Origin: UBA8516 sp964434855
GTDB lineage: Archaea; Thermoproteota; Nitrososphaeria; Nitrososphaerales; Nitrosopumilaceae
Assembly (NCBI GenBank): GCA_964434855.1
Contig: CAYSWR010000001.1
Location: 14,643-78,642, forward strand
Reading direction: 5' to 3'
DNA length: 64,000 nucleotides
The first letter of the stretch is position 1, and the number at the start of each line of letters is the position of its first letter. Of the stretch, positions 35,548 to 44,408 are shown piece after piece. A program made the position numbers and the translations under genes. The notes under the pieces are model-generated. The model worked only from the letters and a program-made list of their open reading frames with translations, searched no databases and was not told the DNA's origin.

Positions 35548-35822
35548 TACAAAATATCAAATTTTGAAAATTCGCCTTTGTATTTTTCACTGATGATTTG
35601 TACATCTTCAACCATGGCATTTGTAGGTCCCCTGTGACTCCATTCTACCACTTCGCTAACATCTACATCTTGGCCTTCTAGTATTGCCTCAACTCTACCA
35701 TCCTTAAGGTTTCGTACCCAACCTGTAACATTTTTTTTTTCTGCTCTGGTTTTAGTTGTTTGTCTGAAAAAAACCCCCTGAACTTTGCCTTTCACAAAAA
35801 TATGCACTCGTTGGTTTACCAT
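35544..35822 (-). CDS. acyP: Acylphosphatase
   Basis: A small 92-residue enzyme that hydrolyses acyl phosphates. The start is the ATG at 35822 (MVNQRVHIFVKGKVQG), because upstream codons run into the uL2 gene and lack similarity. The active-site motif is GKVQGVFFRQTTKTRAE with catalytic Arg, and the Asn lies in VTGWVRNLKDGRVEAILEG. The closing YKGEFSKFDI strand is typical. Confidence 0.93.
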   Translation of the reverse strand: MVNQRVHIFVKGKVQGVFFRQTTKTRAEKKNVTGWVRNLKDGRVEAILEGQDVDVSEVVEWSHRGPTNAMVEDVQIISEKYKGEFSKFDILY

Positions 35823-35871
35823 ATTAAGAGTTCTTGTTTTAGGATTAATTAGTTTTGAGTGTCGAAATATT

Positions 35872-36618
35872 TTAAGATGAACTGCTGTCTGGTCTCTCTT
35901 TAATTCTTGCACGCCCAGTCTTTCTAGCTGCAATGCTACCAACTTTTCTTCCAGGAGGTGCATTTCTTGAAACAGTTGAGCTTTTACCTACATGTTGATG
36001 TCTGCCACCACCATGTGGGTGTACATATGCAGCTTGTGCAACACCTCTAACAATTGGGTATTTCTGTCCTTTGGATCGTTTTCTACGCCATGCATTACCT
36101 GCTCGCATAAATGGTCTATCACCTGCGCCTCCACCAGCAAGAGTTCCAATCATTGCCCTGTTCTGAGGATTTAGTGTAGTAAATTTTCCCGATGGTAGTT
36201 TTATTGTAACACCTTCTGAACTGTGTGAAAACACGGTCGCGGACGTACCGGCTGACTTTACAATTGTTCCGCCATCACCAAAATGTTTTTCGATATTACT
36301 GACAATTGTTCCGTCAGGAATATTTTGAATACTAATTACATTTCCTGGTAAAATTCCAGATTTTAATCCAAACTGAATCTTTGATCCTACTTTTGTACCA
36401 AGAATTGCAGGAATATATGAAGATGAACCATCATCAAATCTGACTTTAGCAAGAGGTGCATCACGTCCTCTTTCATGAACTAGATCTACGACTTGGCCTT
36501 CTCGTTGTTCGGAAAGCCCAAATCTTGGGTATTTTGCTGGCAATAACTTACCAGTAGTCGCTGCACGAAATTGCATTCCACCTCGGCCACGTCTTCTAAC
36601 TAGAGGTCTTTTACCCAT
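35872..36618 (-). CDS. rpl2: Large-subunit ribosomal protein uL2
   Basis: A 248-residue uL2 that supports subunit association and the peptidyl transferase centre. It begins MGKRPLVRRRGRGG and has the typical LPAKYPRFGLSEQREGQVVDLVHERGRDAPLAKVRF and GGGRHQHVGKSSTVSRNAPPGRKVG segment, including the key His of the HPHGGG region. It stands alone, away from the usual r-protein operon, upstream of acylphosphatase. Confidence 0.95.
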   Translation of the reverse strand: MGKRPLVRRRGRGGMQFRAATTGKLLPAKYPRFGLSEQREGQVVDLVHERGRDAPLAKVRFDDGSSSYIPAILGTKVGSKIQFGLKSGILPGNVISIQNIPDGTIVSNIEKHFGDGGTIVKSAGTSATVFSHSSEGVTIKLPSGKFTTLNPQNRAMIGTLAGGGAGDRPFMRAGNAWRRKRSKGQKYPIVRGVAQAAYVHPHGGGRHQHVGKSSTVSRNAPPGRKVGSIAARKTGRARIKERPDSSSS

Positions 36619-36690
36619 TGTAGAAAATGTTGCTCTCTCTTGTAGATTTTAAGCTTTGGTTCTTGTATGTAATGGATCATAAACGACAAA

Positions 36691-36700
36691 GGTATAAAAA
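36691..36700 (+). promoter_or_regulatory. TATA box of the CDC48 gene
   Basis: The sequence GGTATAAAAA is centred about 28 bp upstream of the GTG start at 36723, so the transcript should be leaderless or nearly so. Confidence 0.55.
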
Positions 36701-36722
36701 TTAGTTTAGGACTGTTTAATTT

Positions 36723-38924
36723 GTGAGTCAGAATGCGCTTTCCCTTAAAGTACTTGAGGCATATACTCGCGATGTTGGTAGAGGAGTAGCTCGAATTGAT
36801 TATGATTCTATGGATTCACTAAGTGCTTCAACTGGTGATGTTATTGAAATTAAAGGTAAGCGTAGGACTGTTGCAAAGTGTTTACCACTTTATCCTTCTG
36901 ATGAAGGAAAGGGAATAATTCGAGTTGATGGACTTGTAAGAAATAACGCGGGAATAGCTATTGGTGATACTGTCGCAGTTCGAAAAATAAAAGCAGTTGC
37001 GGCAGAAAAAGTAGTTGTTGCTCCATTGGAAGCAATTCCACCAATAGACGAAAGATATCTTGCTGATGCTTTAGAAAGTGTTCCTTTGATTAAAGGAGAT
37101 AATGTGATGGTCCCATATTTTGGTGGGAGATTAACTTTCCAAGTAATAGGGGTCACTCCAGCAGCAGATGCCGTACTTGTAACCCAAAAGACAGTATTTC
37201 ACATTGCAGAAAAAGGTGTAACCCTACGTGGAGTTCCACAAGTTACTTATGAGGACATAGGCGGGTTAACTGATGAAATTAAAAAAGTTAGAGAAATGAT
37301 CGAGCTTCCCTTAAGACACCCAGAAATTTTTGAAAAATTAGGAATTGAAGCTCCAAAAGGAGTATTGCTTTACGGTCCACCAGGTACAGGTAAGACTTTG
37401 TTAGCAAAAGCAGTTGCAAATGAAAGCAATGCTCATTTTATCAGTATTTCCGGTCCTGAAATTATGAGTAAGTTCTATGGAGAAAGTGAAGCAAGGTTAC
37501 GAGAGATTTTTAAAGAGGCGAGGGAAAAATCTCCTTCTATAGTTTTCATTGATGAAATTGACTCCATAGCCCCAAAAAGAGAAGAGGTGACAGGAGAAGT
37601 TGAGAGAAGAGTTGTTTCTCAATTGCTTTCACTGATGGATGGTTTGGAAGCAAGAGGTAAAGTAATTGTCATATCTGCAACAAACAGACCCAATGCAATA
37701 GATCCAGCTCTTAGACGACCTGGAAGATTTGATAGAGAAATTGAGATTAAAGTACCTGATAAGAAGGGTAGAAAAGACATTCTCATGATACACACAAGAA
37801 ACATGCCATTAAGCGATGATGTAAACTTGGAAAAAATGGCAGCAATAAGTCACGGCTATGTTGGTGCAGACTTGGAATATCTTTGCAAAGAGGCTGCAAT
37901 GAAGTGTCTAAGAAGACTCTTGCCAGAACTCAATCTTGAAGACGAAAAGCTTCCACCAGAAACTCTTGACAAACTTATTGTAAGTGGGGAAGATTATCAG
38001 AGTGCATTTAGAGAGATCACACCATCTGGAATGCGTGAAGTTTTCATTGAAAACCCAGATGTAAAATGGGATGAAGTAGGTGGATTAGAAAATGTAAAAC
38101 GTGAGCTTCAAGAAGCAGTCGAATGGCCAATGAAATATCCTACATTATACTCCAAACTTGGTCATAGAATGCCACGAGGAATTCTACTTCATGGACCAAG
38201 TGGTACTGGAAAAACACTTTTAGCTAAAGCTGTAGCAACAGAAAGTGAAGCTAATTTTATCTCAGTAAGAGGTCCTGAATTACTTTCAAAGTGGGTCGGA
38301 GAATCCGAACGCGGCATAAGAGAGATATTTAGAAGAGCAAGACAGGCTTCTCCATGTATCATTTTCTTTGATGAAATTGATTCCATAGCTCCAATTAGAG
38401 GAGTCGGTGGAGAAACTTCAGTAACTGAAAGAGTTGTAAGTCAACTGCTAACTGAACTTGACGGCATAGAAAGTTTGCATGGAGTGGTAGTACTTGCTGC
38501 AACAAATAGAGCAGATATGATCGATACTGCACTTTTAAGACCAGGAAGATTTGATAAGATAATACTTGTACCAATGCCAGACAAAGAAGGTAGGAAGAAG
38601 ATTCTAGAGATAAGTACAAAAGAGATTCCCATAGACAAGGAACAAAAAAGTGAGAGCGGCAAAAATCCAAATTATGTAGATATAGAAAAAATAGCTGAAA
38701 CAACTGATGGTTTAAGCGGAGCAGATGTTGCAGCAATTGCAAATACAGCAGTGTCTCTTGTCATACATGAGTTTCTTGCCAAATATCCAGATCAGAAAGA
38801 GGCTGAGAAACAAGCAACCACATCAAAAGTAACTATGAGGCATTTTGAAGAGGCAGTAAGAAAAGTAAGAACGCAAAAGGAGCTCAAGATAGGCGAAAAG
38901 ATAGCAGTGCCTTACTACAGGTAA
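36723..38924 (+). CDS. cdc48: CDC48/VCP-type AAA ATPase
   Basis: A hexameric unfoldase of 733 residues that feeds substrates to degradation or disassembly. Start is GTG at 36723. The N domain (about 1-180) is followed by D1 with Walker A GPPGTGKTLLAKAVA (near 221) and Walker B IVFIDEIDSIAP, then D2 with Walker A GPSGTGKTLLAKAVA and IIFFDEIDSIAP. The second P-loop carries GPSGTGK, and arginine fingers occur as RRPGRFDRE and LRPGRFDKI. The C-terminus ends near YR, like archaeal VATs. It is followed by gatD and gatE in the same direction. Confidence 0.96.
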   Translation: MSQNALSLKVLEAYTRDVGRGVARIDYDSMDSLSASTGDVIEIKGKRRTVAKCLPLYPSDEGKGIIRVDGLVRNNAGIAIGDTVAVRKIKAVAAEKVVVAPLEAIPPIDERYLADALESVPLIKGDNVMVPYFGGRLTFQVIGVTPAADAVLVTQKTVFHIAEKGVTLRGVPQVTYEDIGGLTDEIKKVREMIELPLRHPEIFEKLGIEAPKGVLLYGPPGTGKTLLAKAVANESNAHFISISGPEIMSKFYGESEARLREIFKEAREKSPSIVFIDEIDSIAPKREEVTGEVERRVVSQLLSLMDGLEARGKVIVISATNRPNAIDPALRRPGRFDREIEIKVPDKKGRKDILMIHTRNMPLSDDVNLEKMAAISHGYVGADLEYLCKEAAMKCLRRLLPELNLEDEKLPPETLDKLIVSGEDYQSAFREITPSGMREVFIENPDVKWDEVGGLENVKRELQEAVEWPMKYPTLYSKLGHRMPRGILLHGPSGTGKTLLAKAVATESEANFISVRGPELLSKWVGESERGIREIFRRARQASPCIIFFDEIDSIAPIRGVGGETSVTERVVSQLLTELDGIESLHGVVVLAATNRADMIDTALLRPGRFDKIILVPMPDKEGRKKILEISTKEIPIDKEQKSESGKNPNYVDIEKIAETTDGLSGADVAAIANTAVSLVIHEFLAKYPDQKEAEKQATTSKVTMRHFEEAVRKVRTQKELKIGEKIAVPYYR

Positions 38925-38956
38925 TTTTAATAAAATAACTGTTCTATTCTAGTCAA

Positions 38957-40246
38957 ATGTCAAGTCATAGTGGGTACAGGGGAAAATCACTTTCTTTTTT
39001 GCAAAAGAACAACCTTCAGGTAGGTGATATTGTAAGTGTCACTTCAGATGTAGATTATTCTGGCATGATAATGCCACGCTATGAATATAGTGATGATGAA
39101 CACATAGTTTTGAAGCTTAAAAGTGGATACAACATAGGTCTCGAGGTGGATAAAATAAAAAAAGTCAAAATTGAATCCACAATGGAGTTAAAAAAAGAAA
39201 CCATACGACAACCACAGACAAATCCAAACTTACCAAAACTACTACTTGTTTCTACAGGAGGGACCATTGCAAGTAAAGTAGATTACAGAACAGGCGGAGT
39301 CACACCTGCCCTTACTGCAGCTGAGCTTAATGCTACTGTTCCAGAACTTGCAGAAATTGCAAACATAGACACCGAGGTTCTTTTTTCAGAGTATTCTGAG
39401 AATCTACTTCCAGAACACTGGAAAAAAATAGCTGAAAAAATAAACAGTTGTGTACAATCAGAATATAAAGGAATTATCATAGCTCATGGAACTGATACAA
39501 TGCAGTATACAGCAGCTGCACTTTCATTTGCTTTGGTAAATATTCCAATACCAATTGCGTTGGTAGGTTCACAGAGATCTTCTGATAGACCATCTTCTGA
39601 TGCCGCATTAAATCTTATTTCAGCTGCAAAATTTCTTGTAGAATGTGATACTACTGGAATTTATGTAGTAATGCATAACACTACTAGTGATGATGAGGTT
39701 GCTTGTCATTGGGGAACTCGTGTACGAAAAAATCATACAAGCAAACGTAATGCTTTTCAAACAATTGGAGGAGCACCTGCATTTATAATAAAAAATGACA
39801 AAATAATTAAAAATCAACAATTCAATTATGTAAGAAAAAGAGAATATGTATCAAAGATTAATTTCGATACACGTGTAGCATTAATAAAATATTATCCAGG
39901 ACTAGATTCAAACATAATAAATTACATCATAGAAGCTGGATACAAAGCAATAATCTTTGAAGGAACTGGTCTGGGTCATATCGGAAAGACGATGTATGAT
40001 AATGTAGCTAAAGCCAAAAAGAAGGGATTGTTTATGGGCATGACTTCTCAATGCATAGACGGTATGGTACGTATGACAGTTTATGAAAGTGGTCGAGATC
40101 TTCTTAATTTGGGTATAATTCCTCTTGCAAACATGATTCCAGAAACTGCACTTGTAAAAGCTATGTGGGCACTTGGGAATTCGAAGAATGTGCAAGAAAT
40201 GGAAGTATTGATGAAAGAAAATATTGCGTCGGAATTTTCAGACTAA
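38957..40246 (+). CDS. gatD: Glu-tRNA(Gln) amidotransferase subunit D
   Basis: The L-asparaginase-like subunit that releases ammonia from glutamine or asparagine for tRNA amidation. An N-terminal beta-barrel (about 1-90) precedes the asparaginase fold with LVSTGGTIASKVDYRTGG (catalytic Thr, about 98) and IIAHGTDTMQYTAAALSF. Later LVGSQRSSDRPSSDAALNL fits the family. It is the archaeal-specific partner of GatE, separated from it by only 32 bp. Confidence 0.95.
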   Translation: MSSHSGYRGKSLSFLQKNNLQVGDIVSVTSDVDYSGMIMPRYEYSDDEHIVLKLKSGYNIGLEVDKIKKVKIESTMELKKETIRQPQTNPNLPKLLLVSTGGTIASKVDYRTGGVTPALTAAELNATVPELAEIANIDTEVLFSEYSENLLPEHWKKIAEKINSCVQSEYKGIIIAHGTDTMQYTAAALSFALVNIPIPIALVGSQRSSDRPSSDAALNLISAAKFLVECDTTGIYVVMHNTTSDDEVACHWGTRVRKNHTSKRNAFQTIGGAPAFIIKNDKIIKNQQFNYVRKREYVSKINFDTRVALIKYYPGLDSNIINYIIEAGYKAIIFEGTGLGHIGKTMYDNVAKAKKKGLFMGMTSQCIDGMVRMTVYESGRDLLNLGIIPLANMIPETALVKAMWALGNSKNVQEMEVLMKENIASEFSD

Positions 40247-40278
40247 GCTTAAAAAGCATGATAATTGATAAATGAGAA

Positions 40279-42177
40279 GTGTCAGAGTTTCAAATAGACA
40301 AAATTGGATTAAAAGTTGGATTAGAGATACACCAACAACTAGCAACTAAAAAGAAATTGTTTTGCAGTTGTTCTACAATTGAATCAGAAGAATATCCGAT
40401 AAAGTTTTTTCGCAAGTTAAGAGTGTCGAAAAGTGAACTTGGTGAATATGATCCTACTGCGATTTTTGAAAGAAGTAAGTCAAAATCAATTGTGTATTAT
40501 GCAAATCCTGAAAGCAGTTGTCTTGTAGAACAGGATGAAGAGCCTCCTCATGAAATCAACAAGGGTGCAAAAGATATTGTATTGACAATTGCATCTGCCT
40601 TAAAATCAACTATTTTTAATGAGATTCATGTAATGAGAAAACTTGTCATAGATGGATCTAATACATCAGGATTTCAACGAACCATGCTTGTTTCACAAGG
40701 TGGTTACCTCGAGGTAGATGGAAAAAAAATCGGAGTTCAAAGTGTAAGTCTAGAAGAAGATGCTGCAAAGATTCTTGGAGAAACCGTAGATACAAGAGAA
40801 TATGCATTGGATAGATTAGGCATTCCACTAGTAGAGATTGCATTAGAACCTATTTCTGGAAAACCAGATGAAATTAAAAAAATAGCACTTACACTAGGAA
40901 GACTTTTGCGTGCTACAAAAAAAGTAGAACGTGGTTTGGGAACAATAAGACAAGATGTCAATGTTTCTATTGAGGGAGGCAATGTGATTGAGATAAAGGG
41001 AGTTCAAAAGCTTGATCAGCTTGAAAAAATCATAGAGTATGAAGCAAAAAGACAGCATGGTTTGAGTATAATAGCTTCCAAATTAAAGAATATGACAATA
41101 GATAGAATAGCTAAAGAAAGAGATGTAAAAAATGTTACAGATATTTTCAGAAACTGTAAGTCAAAAGTGATACAAAAAGCATTGAAAGAAGGAGCTGTTG
41201 TGAAAGCAATCAGAATAAAAAAATTTTCAGGCATGTTTGGTTTTGAACCATATCAAGATATACGATTAGGAAAACAAATTGGCGAACTTGTTAGGTTTTT
41301 TGGATTAGGAGGCGTATTTCATTCTGATGAACTTCCAAATTATGGAATAGAAGAAACTGAGATTAAGGAGATTAGAAAAACATTAGAGCTTGAACAAAAA
41401 GACGCGTTTTTAATTTTAGCTGGTGAAATGAAAAAAGTAGAACCAGCAATTGAATCCATTATTAAAAGGATAGAAGACGCAAAGGTCGGCGTTCCTGCAG
41501 AAACAAGAATGGCTACCGCAGAAGGTGAAACAGTATACCTTAGACCTAGACCTGGAGCATCAAGGATGTATCCAGAGACAGATGTTCCTCCAATTATCAT
41601 AACTAAAGCAGAGTTAATAGATGCACAAAAAATGATACCAAAAACATGGGAAGAAACAATATCAGGTTTAGAGAAGACGTATAATTTAAACAAACAACTG
41701 GCAGTACAAGTATTTGATTCTAATTATTCTGATTTGTTTGAGACTATTTGTAAAGATAAAAGATTATCACCAAACTTTGTTGCATCAGTTCTTTGTAGTA
41801 CTATAACAAACCTAGAAAGACAGGGATTAGAGGTTAAATTATTAAAATCTAGTGAGATTTTGCAGGCATTTAAGCTTCTTGCAGATGAAGAAATTGCTAA
41901 AGAATCAATAGAGATAATTTTTTCAAATATAATGTCTGGAAAAACACACTCCGTTGAACAAGCCATCAAAAATGTCTCCATTAGTAAGATAGAACCTACA
42001 GAACTAGAAAGGGTACTAGATGATCTTATAAAAGCAAATATGAATATTATTCATGAACAACGAGAAAGATCGATTGGTCCGTTGATGGGCATTGCAATGA
42101 AAACTATGCGTGGAAAAGTAGACGGTCAAAAAATAAATCAAATTTTAGAGAAAAAGATCAAAGAAAAACTGAATTAA
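40279..42177 (+). CDS. gatE: Glu-tRNA(Gln) amidotransferase subunit E
   Basis: The kinase and tRNA-binding subunit, 632 residues from GTG 40279. The cradle domain starts KVGLEIHQQLATKKKLFCSC (Cys-rich loop) and includes the AYEQDEEPPHEIN-like EQDEEPPHEIN segment. The insert has the AspRS-type region found only in GatE, and the C-terminal YqeY-like tail binds tRNA. Together with GatD it makes Gln-tRNA(Gln). The tRNA-Gln gene lies 7 kb downstream. Confidence 0.95.
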   Translation: MSEFQIDKIGLKVGLEIHQQLATKKKLFCSCSTIESEEYPIKFFRKLRVSKSELGEYDPTAIFERSKSKSIVYYANPESSCLVEQDEEPPHEINKGAKDIVLTIASALKSTIFNEIHVMRKLVIDGSNTSGFQRTMLVSQGGYLEVDGKKIGVQSVSLEEDAAKILGETVDTREYALDRLGIPLVEIALEPISGKPDEIKKIALTLGRLLRATKKVERGLGTIRQDVNVSIEGGNVIEIKGVQKLDQLEKIIEYEAKRQHGLSIIASKLKNMTIDRIAKERDVKNVTDIFRNCKSKVIQKALKEGAVVKAIRIKKFSGMFGFEPYQDIRLGKQIGELVRFFGLGGVFHSDELPNYGIEETEIKEIRKTLELEQKDAFLILAGEMKKVEPAIESIIKRIEDAKVGVPAETRMATAEGETVYLRPRPGASRMYPETDVPPIIITKAELIDAQKMIPKTWEETISGLEKTYNLNKQLAVQVFDSNYSDLFETICKDKRLSPNFVASVLCSTITNLERQGLEVKLLKSSEILQAFKLLADEEIAKESIEIIFSNIMSGKTHSVEQAIKNVSISKIEPTELERVLDDLIKANMNIIHEQRERSIGPLMGIAMKTMRGKVDGQKINQILEKKIKEKLN

Positions 42178-42284
42178 AAAAGAACTAATTTTTTAGAATT
42201 TCCTTTAAAAAATAATGTCGCTTGTCAAAGTCATGAACACGCTTTGTATCACATGATTTTCTTTTTGACTTTTCAAGCTAACAG

Positions 42285-42542
42285 TTATTCGATTTTACGT
42301 TTTCCTGTGCCTCTACCAGTAGAAATAGTATATCCTTTAGTGGAAGGTTTTTCTGGTGCTTTTGGATATTCTCCTGCTTTTACACTTCCCGTTCCACGTC
42401 CCATAGTTATCTTAGTGTCTTTTCCTAGTCCTTCCATTCTCTTTTTCTGAAACTCACGATAGGATTCTCCTGACCAGTTCTGAGGCTTATCTTCTTCTTC
42501 GCGAATCGAAGTACCTCTTCCACTTGATTTTTTGATTTTCAC
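42285..42542 (-). CDS. Small basic, probably disordered protein with GRGT repeats
   Basis: An 85-residue hydrophilic protein with three GRGT(S/G) repeats at about residues 8, 48 and 75 (SSGRGTSIRE, ITMGRGTGSVK, STGRGTGKRK). No hydrophobic core is evident. Glycine- and arginine-containing repeats of this kind often bind RNA or DNA, but this is inference. The gene is alone, 65 bp from tRNA-Leu. Confidence 0.6.
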   Translation of the reverse strand: MKIKKSSGRGTSIREEEDKPQNWSGESYREFQKKRMEGLGKDTKITMGRGTGSVKAGEYPKAPEKPSTKGYTISTGRGTGKRKIE

Positions 42543-42607
42543 ATGAATTCTACTAATTACTATGGTTTAAGGTTTACCTAGATTATTCGCAAATTTATTT
42601 ACAAATA

Positions 42608-42692
42608 TGCGGGAGGTGGGATTTGAACCCACGAACTCCTAAGAGATAAGGTTCTGAGCCTTACGCCGTTGACCAGGCTAGGCGACCCCCGC
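42608..42692 (-). tRNA. tRNA-Leu (anticodon CAG)
   Basis: An 85-nt class II tRNA. The acceptor GCGGGGG/CTCCCGC is intact, anticodon stem TAAGG/CCTTA closes CTCAGAA (anticodon CAG), and the variable arm TCTCTTAGGAGT is long as expected for Leu. T arm is GTGGG/CCCAC, discriminator A. No CCA or intron. Confidence 0.95.
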
Positions 42693-42702
42693 AACGAAAA
42701 AA

Positions 42703-43269
42703 TTAGGTTTCCTGAATAAGTGTCTTTATTATAGGAATTGCGTCTTTTAATTGAAAAATTCTTTTTGCTCTTGGATCATTAAAGCCTAGATTCCATGGTT
42801 GAGTGTAAAGTATTACAGATTTTCCTGCATCAAGCATACTTTTGGCGTTTATTGGAGAGTCATCAATAAAAATATCATAGTCAAGTTTTGTTTTTTCTAG
42901 ACCTTCCAATACTCCTACATAGTTTTTGTATGTAATCTTTTGATATGAAAGCCAGCTTTTAACATAAGTATGTGTAGATTCTTCTCTTGCTGTAACAATA
43001 TCTACTTCACCAATATTTGAAAGAGCGGATATTGTTGTAGAAAGATTCACTTCTGTGGATGGTATTTTGTACCATGTTTGCCAGCATAAAGAAAGTTCTT
43101 TGTAAAAATCATACTTGTCTATTTGATATCTTTCCCAAAAATCCCATTCAGAAATTTCTTCTTTTGATATGGTTCTTCTTATTTTATTATTATAATCAAG
43201 CCAAGTATGAATGACATCTGCCAAAACACCGTCAACATCAAGACCTATCTTCAATTTTTCAGTGGTCAA
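42703..43269 (-). CDS. HAD-superfamily 5'(3')-deoxyribonucleotidase-like protein
   Basis: A 188-residue HAD phosphatase. The nucleophile motif is IGLDVDGVLADV (DxDGVLAD, residues about 9-16), with motif II DIVTAREE (Thr/Arg) and motif IV FIDDSPINA. It resembles NT5C-type nucleotidases. The start is TTG and its first four bases overlap the dnaJ stop, so it is the last gene of the grpE-dnaK-dnaJ set. Substrate is not established. Confidence 0.8.
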   Translation of the reverse strand: MTTEKLKIGLDVDGVLADVIHTWLDYNNKIRRTISKEEISEWDFWERYQIDKYDFYKELSLCWQTWYKIPSTEVNLSTTISALSNIGEVDIVTAREESTHTYVKSWLSYQKITYKNYVGVLEGLEKTKLDYDIFIDDSPINAKSMLDAGKSVILYTQPWNLGFNDPRAKRIFQLKDAIPIIKTLIQET

Positions 43270-44366
43270 TTTTTATCAAAAGTATCCCGAAGTTCTTCCA
43301 AAATCTTTTTCTGATGTTTATCAAGTTTGGTTGGAATGTTTATGACAAGTCTTACATACTGATCTCCACGTCCTCTACCACCAGCGTTTGGAACTCCTTT
43401 TCCTTTCAATTTTATAATTGAATTTGGTTGTGTACCTTGTTCCACGGTTATTTTTTCTGTTCCTTCCAAAATAGGTATAACAATTGTTTTCCCAAGTGCT
43501 GCATCAATCATAGAGATATTTGCATCATAGAATATGTCTGGTCCATCTTTTTTGAATTTGTCATGTGGTTTTACATGTATTCTAACTATGAGATCTCCAC
43601 TAGGCCCGTCATCTATTGATTCGCCTTCTTCTCTTATCGTGTATTCGCCATTATCAACACCAGGCGGAATATCAAATGAAAGATGTTTCTTACCTTTTAC
43701 TTTGCCTCTACCTTTACATTGATTACACGGTCTTTCAATTATTTTGCCTTGTCCTCTGCATGTGTTACATGGATGAACAGTTACAAAAGTTGAAAATCCC
43801 ATATTTCGTGTAGTTCTTACTTGACCCTGTCCATGACAAACTGAGCATGTTCGTTTCGATGTTCCGGGGGCAGCCCCTGAACCTTGACAGTTTTCACATT
43901 CCACATCCTTTTGAATATCAATTTCTTCGTGTTTTCCTTTTAAAACATCTTCAAGTGTTATTGTAGTGTCATACACAAGATCTGCTCCCCGTTCTCTTCC
44001 AAATCCTCCAAAGCCTCCAGATCCACCTTTACCAAAAAGGGATTCAAAAATTGATTCAAATCCTCCACCACCAAAGCCTCCAAAAATATCTTCAAAGTTT
44101 ACGCGAGCCCCACGGAAAATATCTTCGCTACTATATCTTCCGTCAACACCAGCATGACCATGAGTATCGTAGATCTTTCGTTTTTCAGCGTCAGATAAAA
44201 TTGCATATGCCTCTGAAATTTCCTTAAAATGTTCTCCAGCATCATGAGACTTGTTTCGATCAGGATGAAATTTTAATGCTAATTTTCTATACTGTGCCTT
44301 TATCTCATCTTGAGAAGCATTCTTTTGTACCCCTAAAACTTCATAATAATCTCGCTTGGTACTCAT
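43266..44366 (-). CDS. dnaJ: DnaJ (Hsp40) co-chaperone, type I
   Basis: A 366-residue type I Hsp40. The J domain has the HPD motif (KFHPDRNKSHDAG, about residues 32-36). A Gly/Phe-rich linker follows. The zinc domain has four CxxCxGxG-like repeats (CENCQGSG, CSVCHGQG, CNTCRGQG, CNQCKGRG). The C-terminal client-binding region is FDIPPGVDNGEYTIREEG. It stimulates DnaK and is encoded after dnaK with a 42-bp gap. Confidence 0.96.
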   Translation of the reverse strand: MSTKRDYYEVLGVQKNASQDEIKAQYRKLALKFHPDRNKSHDAGEHFKEISEAYAILSDAEKRKIYDTHGHAGVDGRYSSEDIFRGARVNFEDIFGGFGGGGFESIFESLFGKGGSGGFGGFGRERGADLVYDTTITLEDVLKGKHEEIDIQKDVECENCQGSGAAPGTSKRTCSVCHGQGQVRTTRNMGFSTFVTVHPCNTCRGQGKIIERPCNQCKGRGKVKGKKHLSFDIPPGVDNGEYTIREEGESIDDGPSGDLIVRIHVKPHDKFKKDGPDIFYDANISMIDAALGKTIVIPILEGTEKITVEQGTQPNSIIKLKGKGVPNAGGRGRGDQYVRLVINIPTKLDKHQKKILEELRDTFDKN

Positions 44367-44408
44367 ATAAGCAAATTTTGATTAATCTCAAGTATAAATC
44401 ATCAATTA

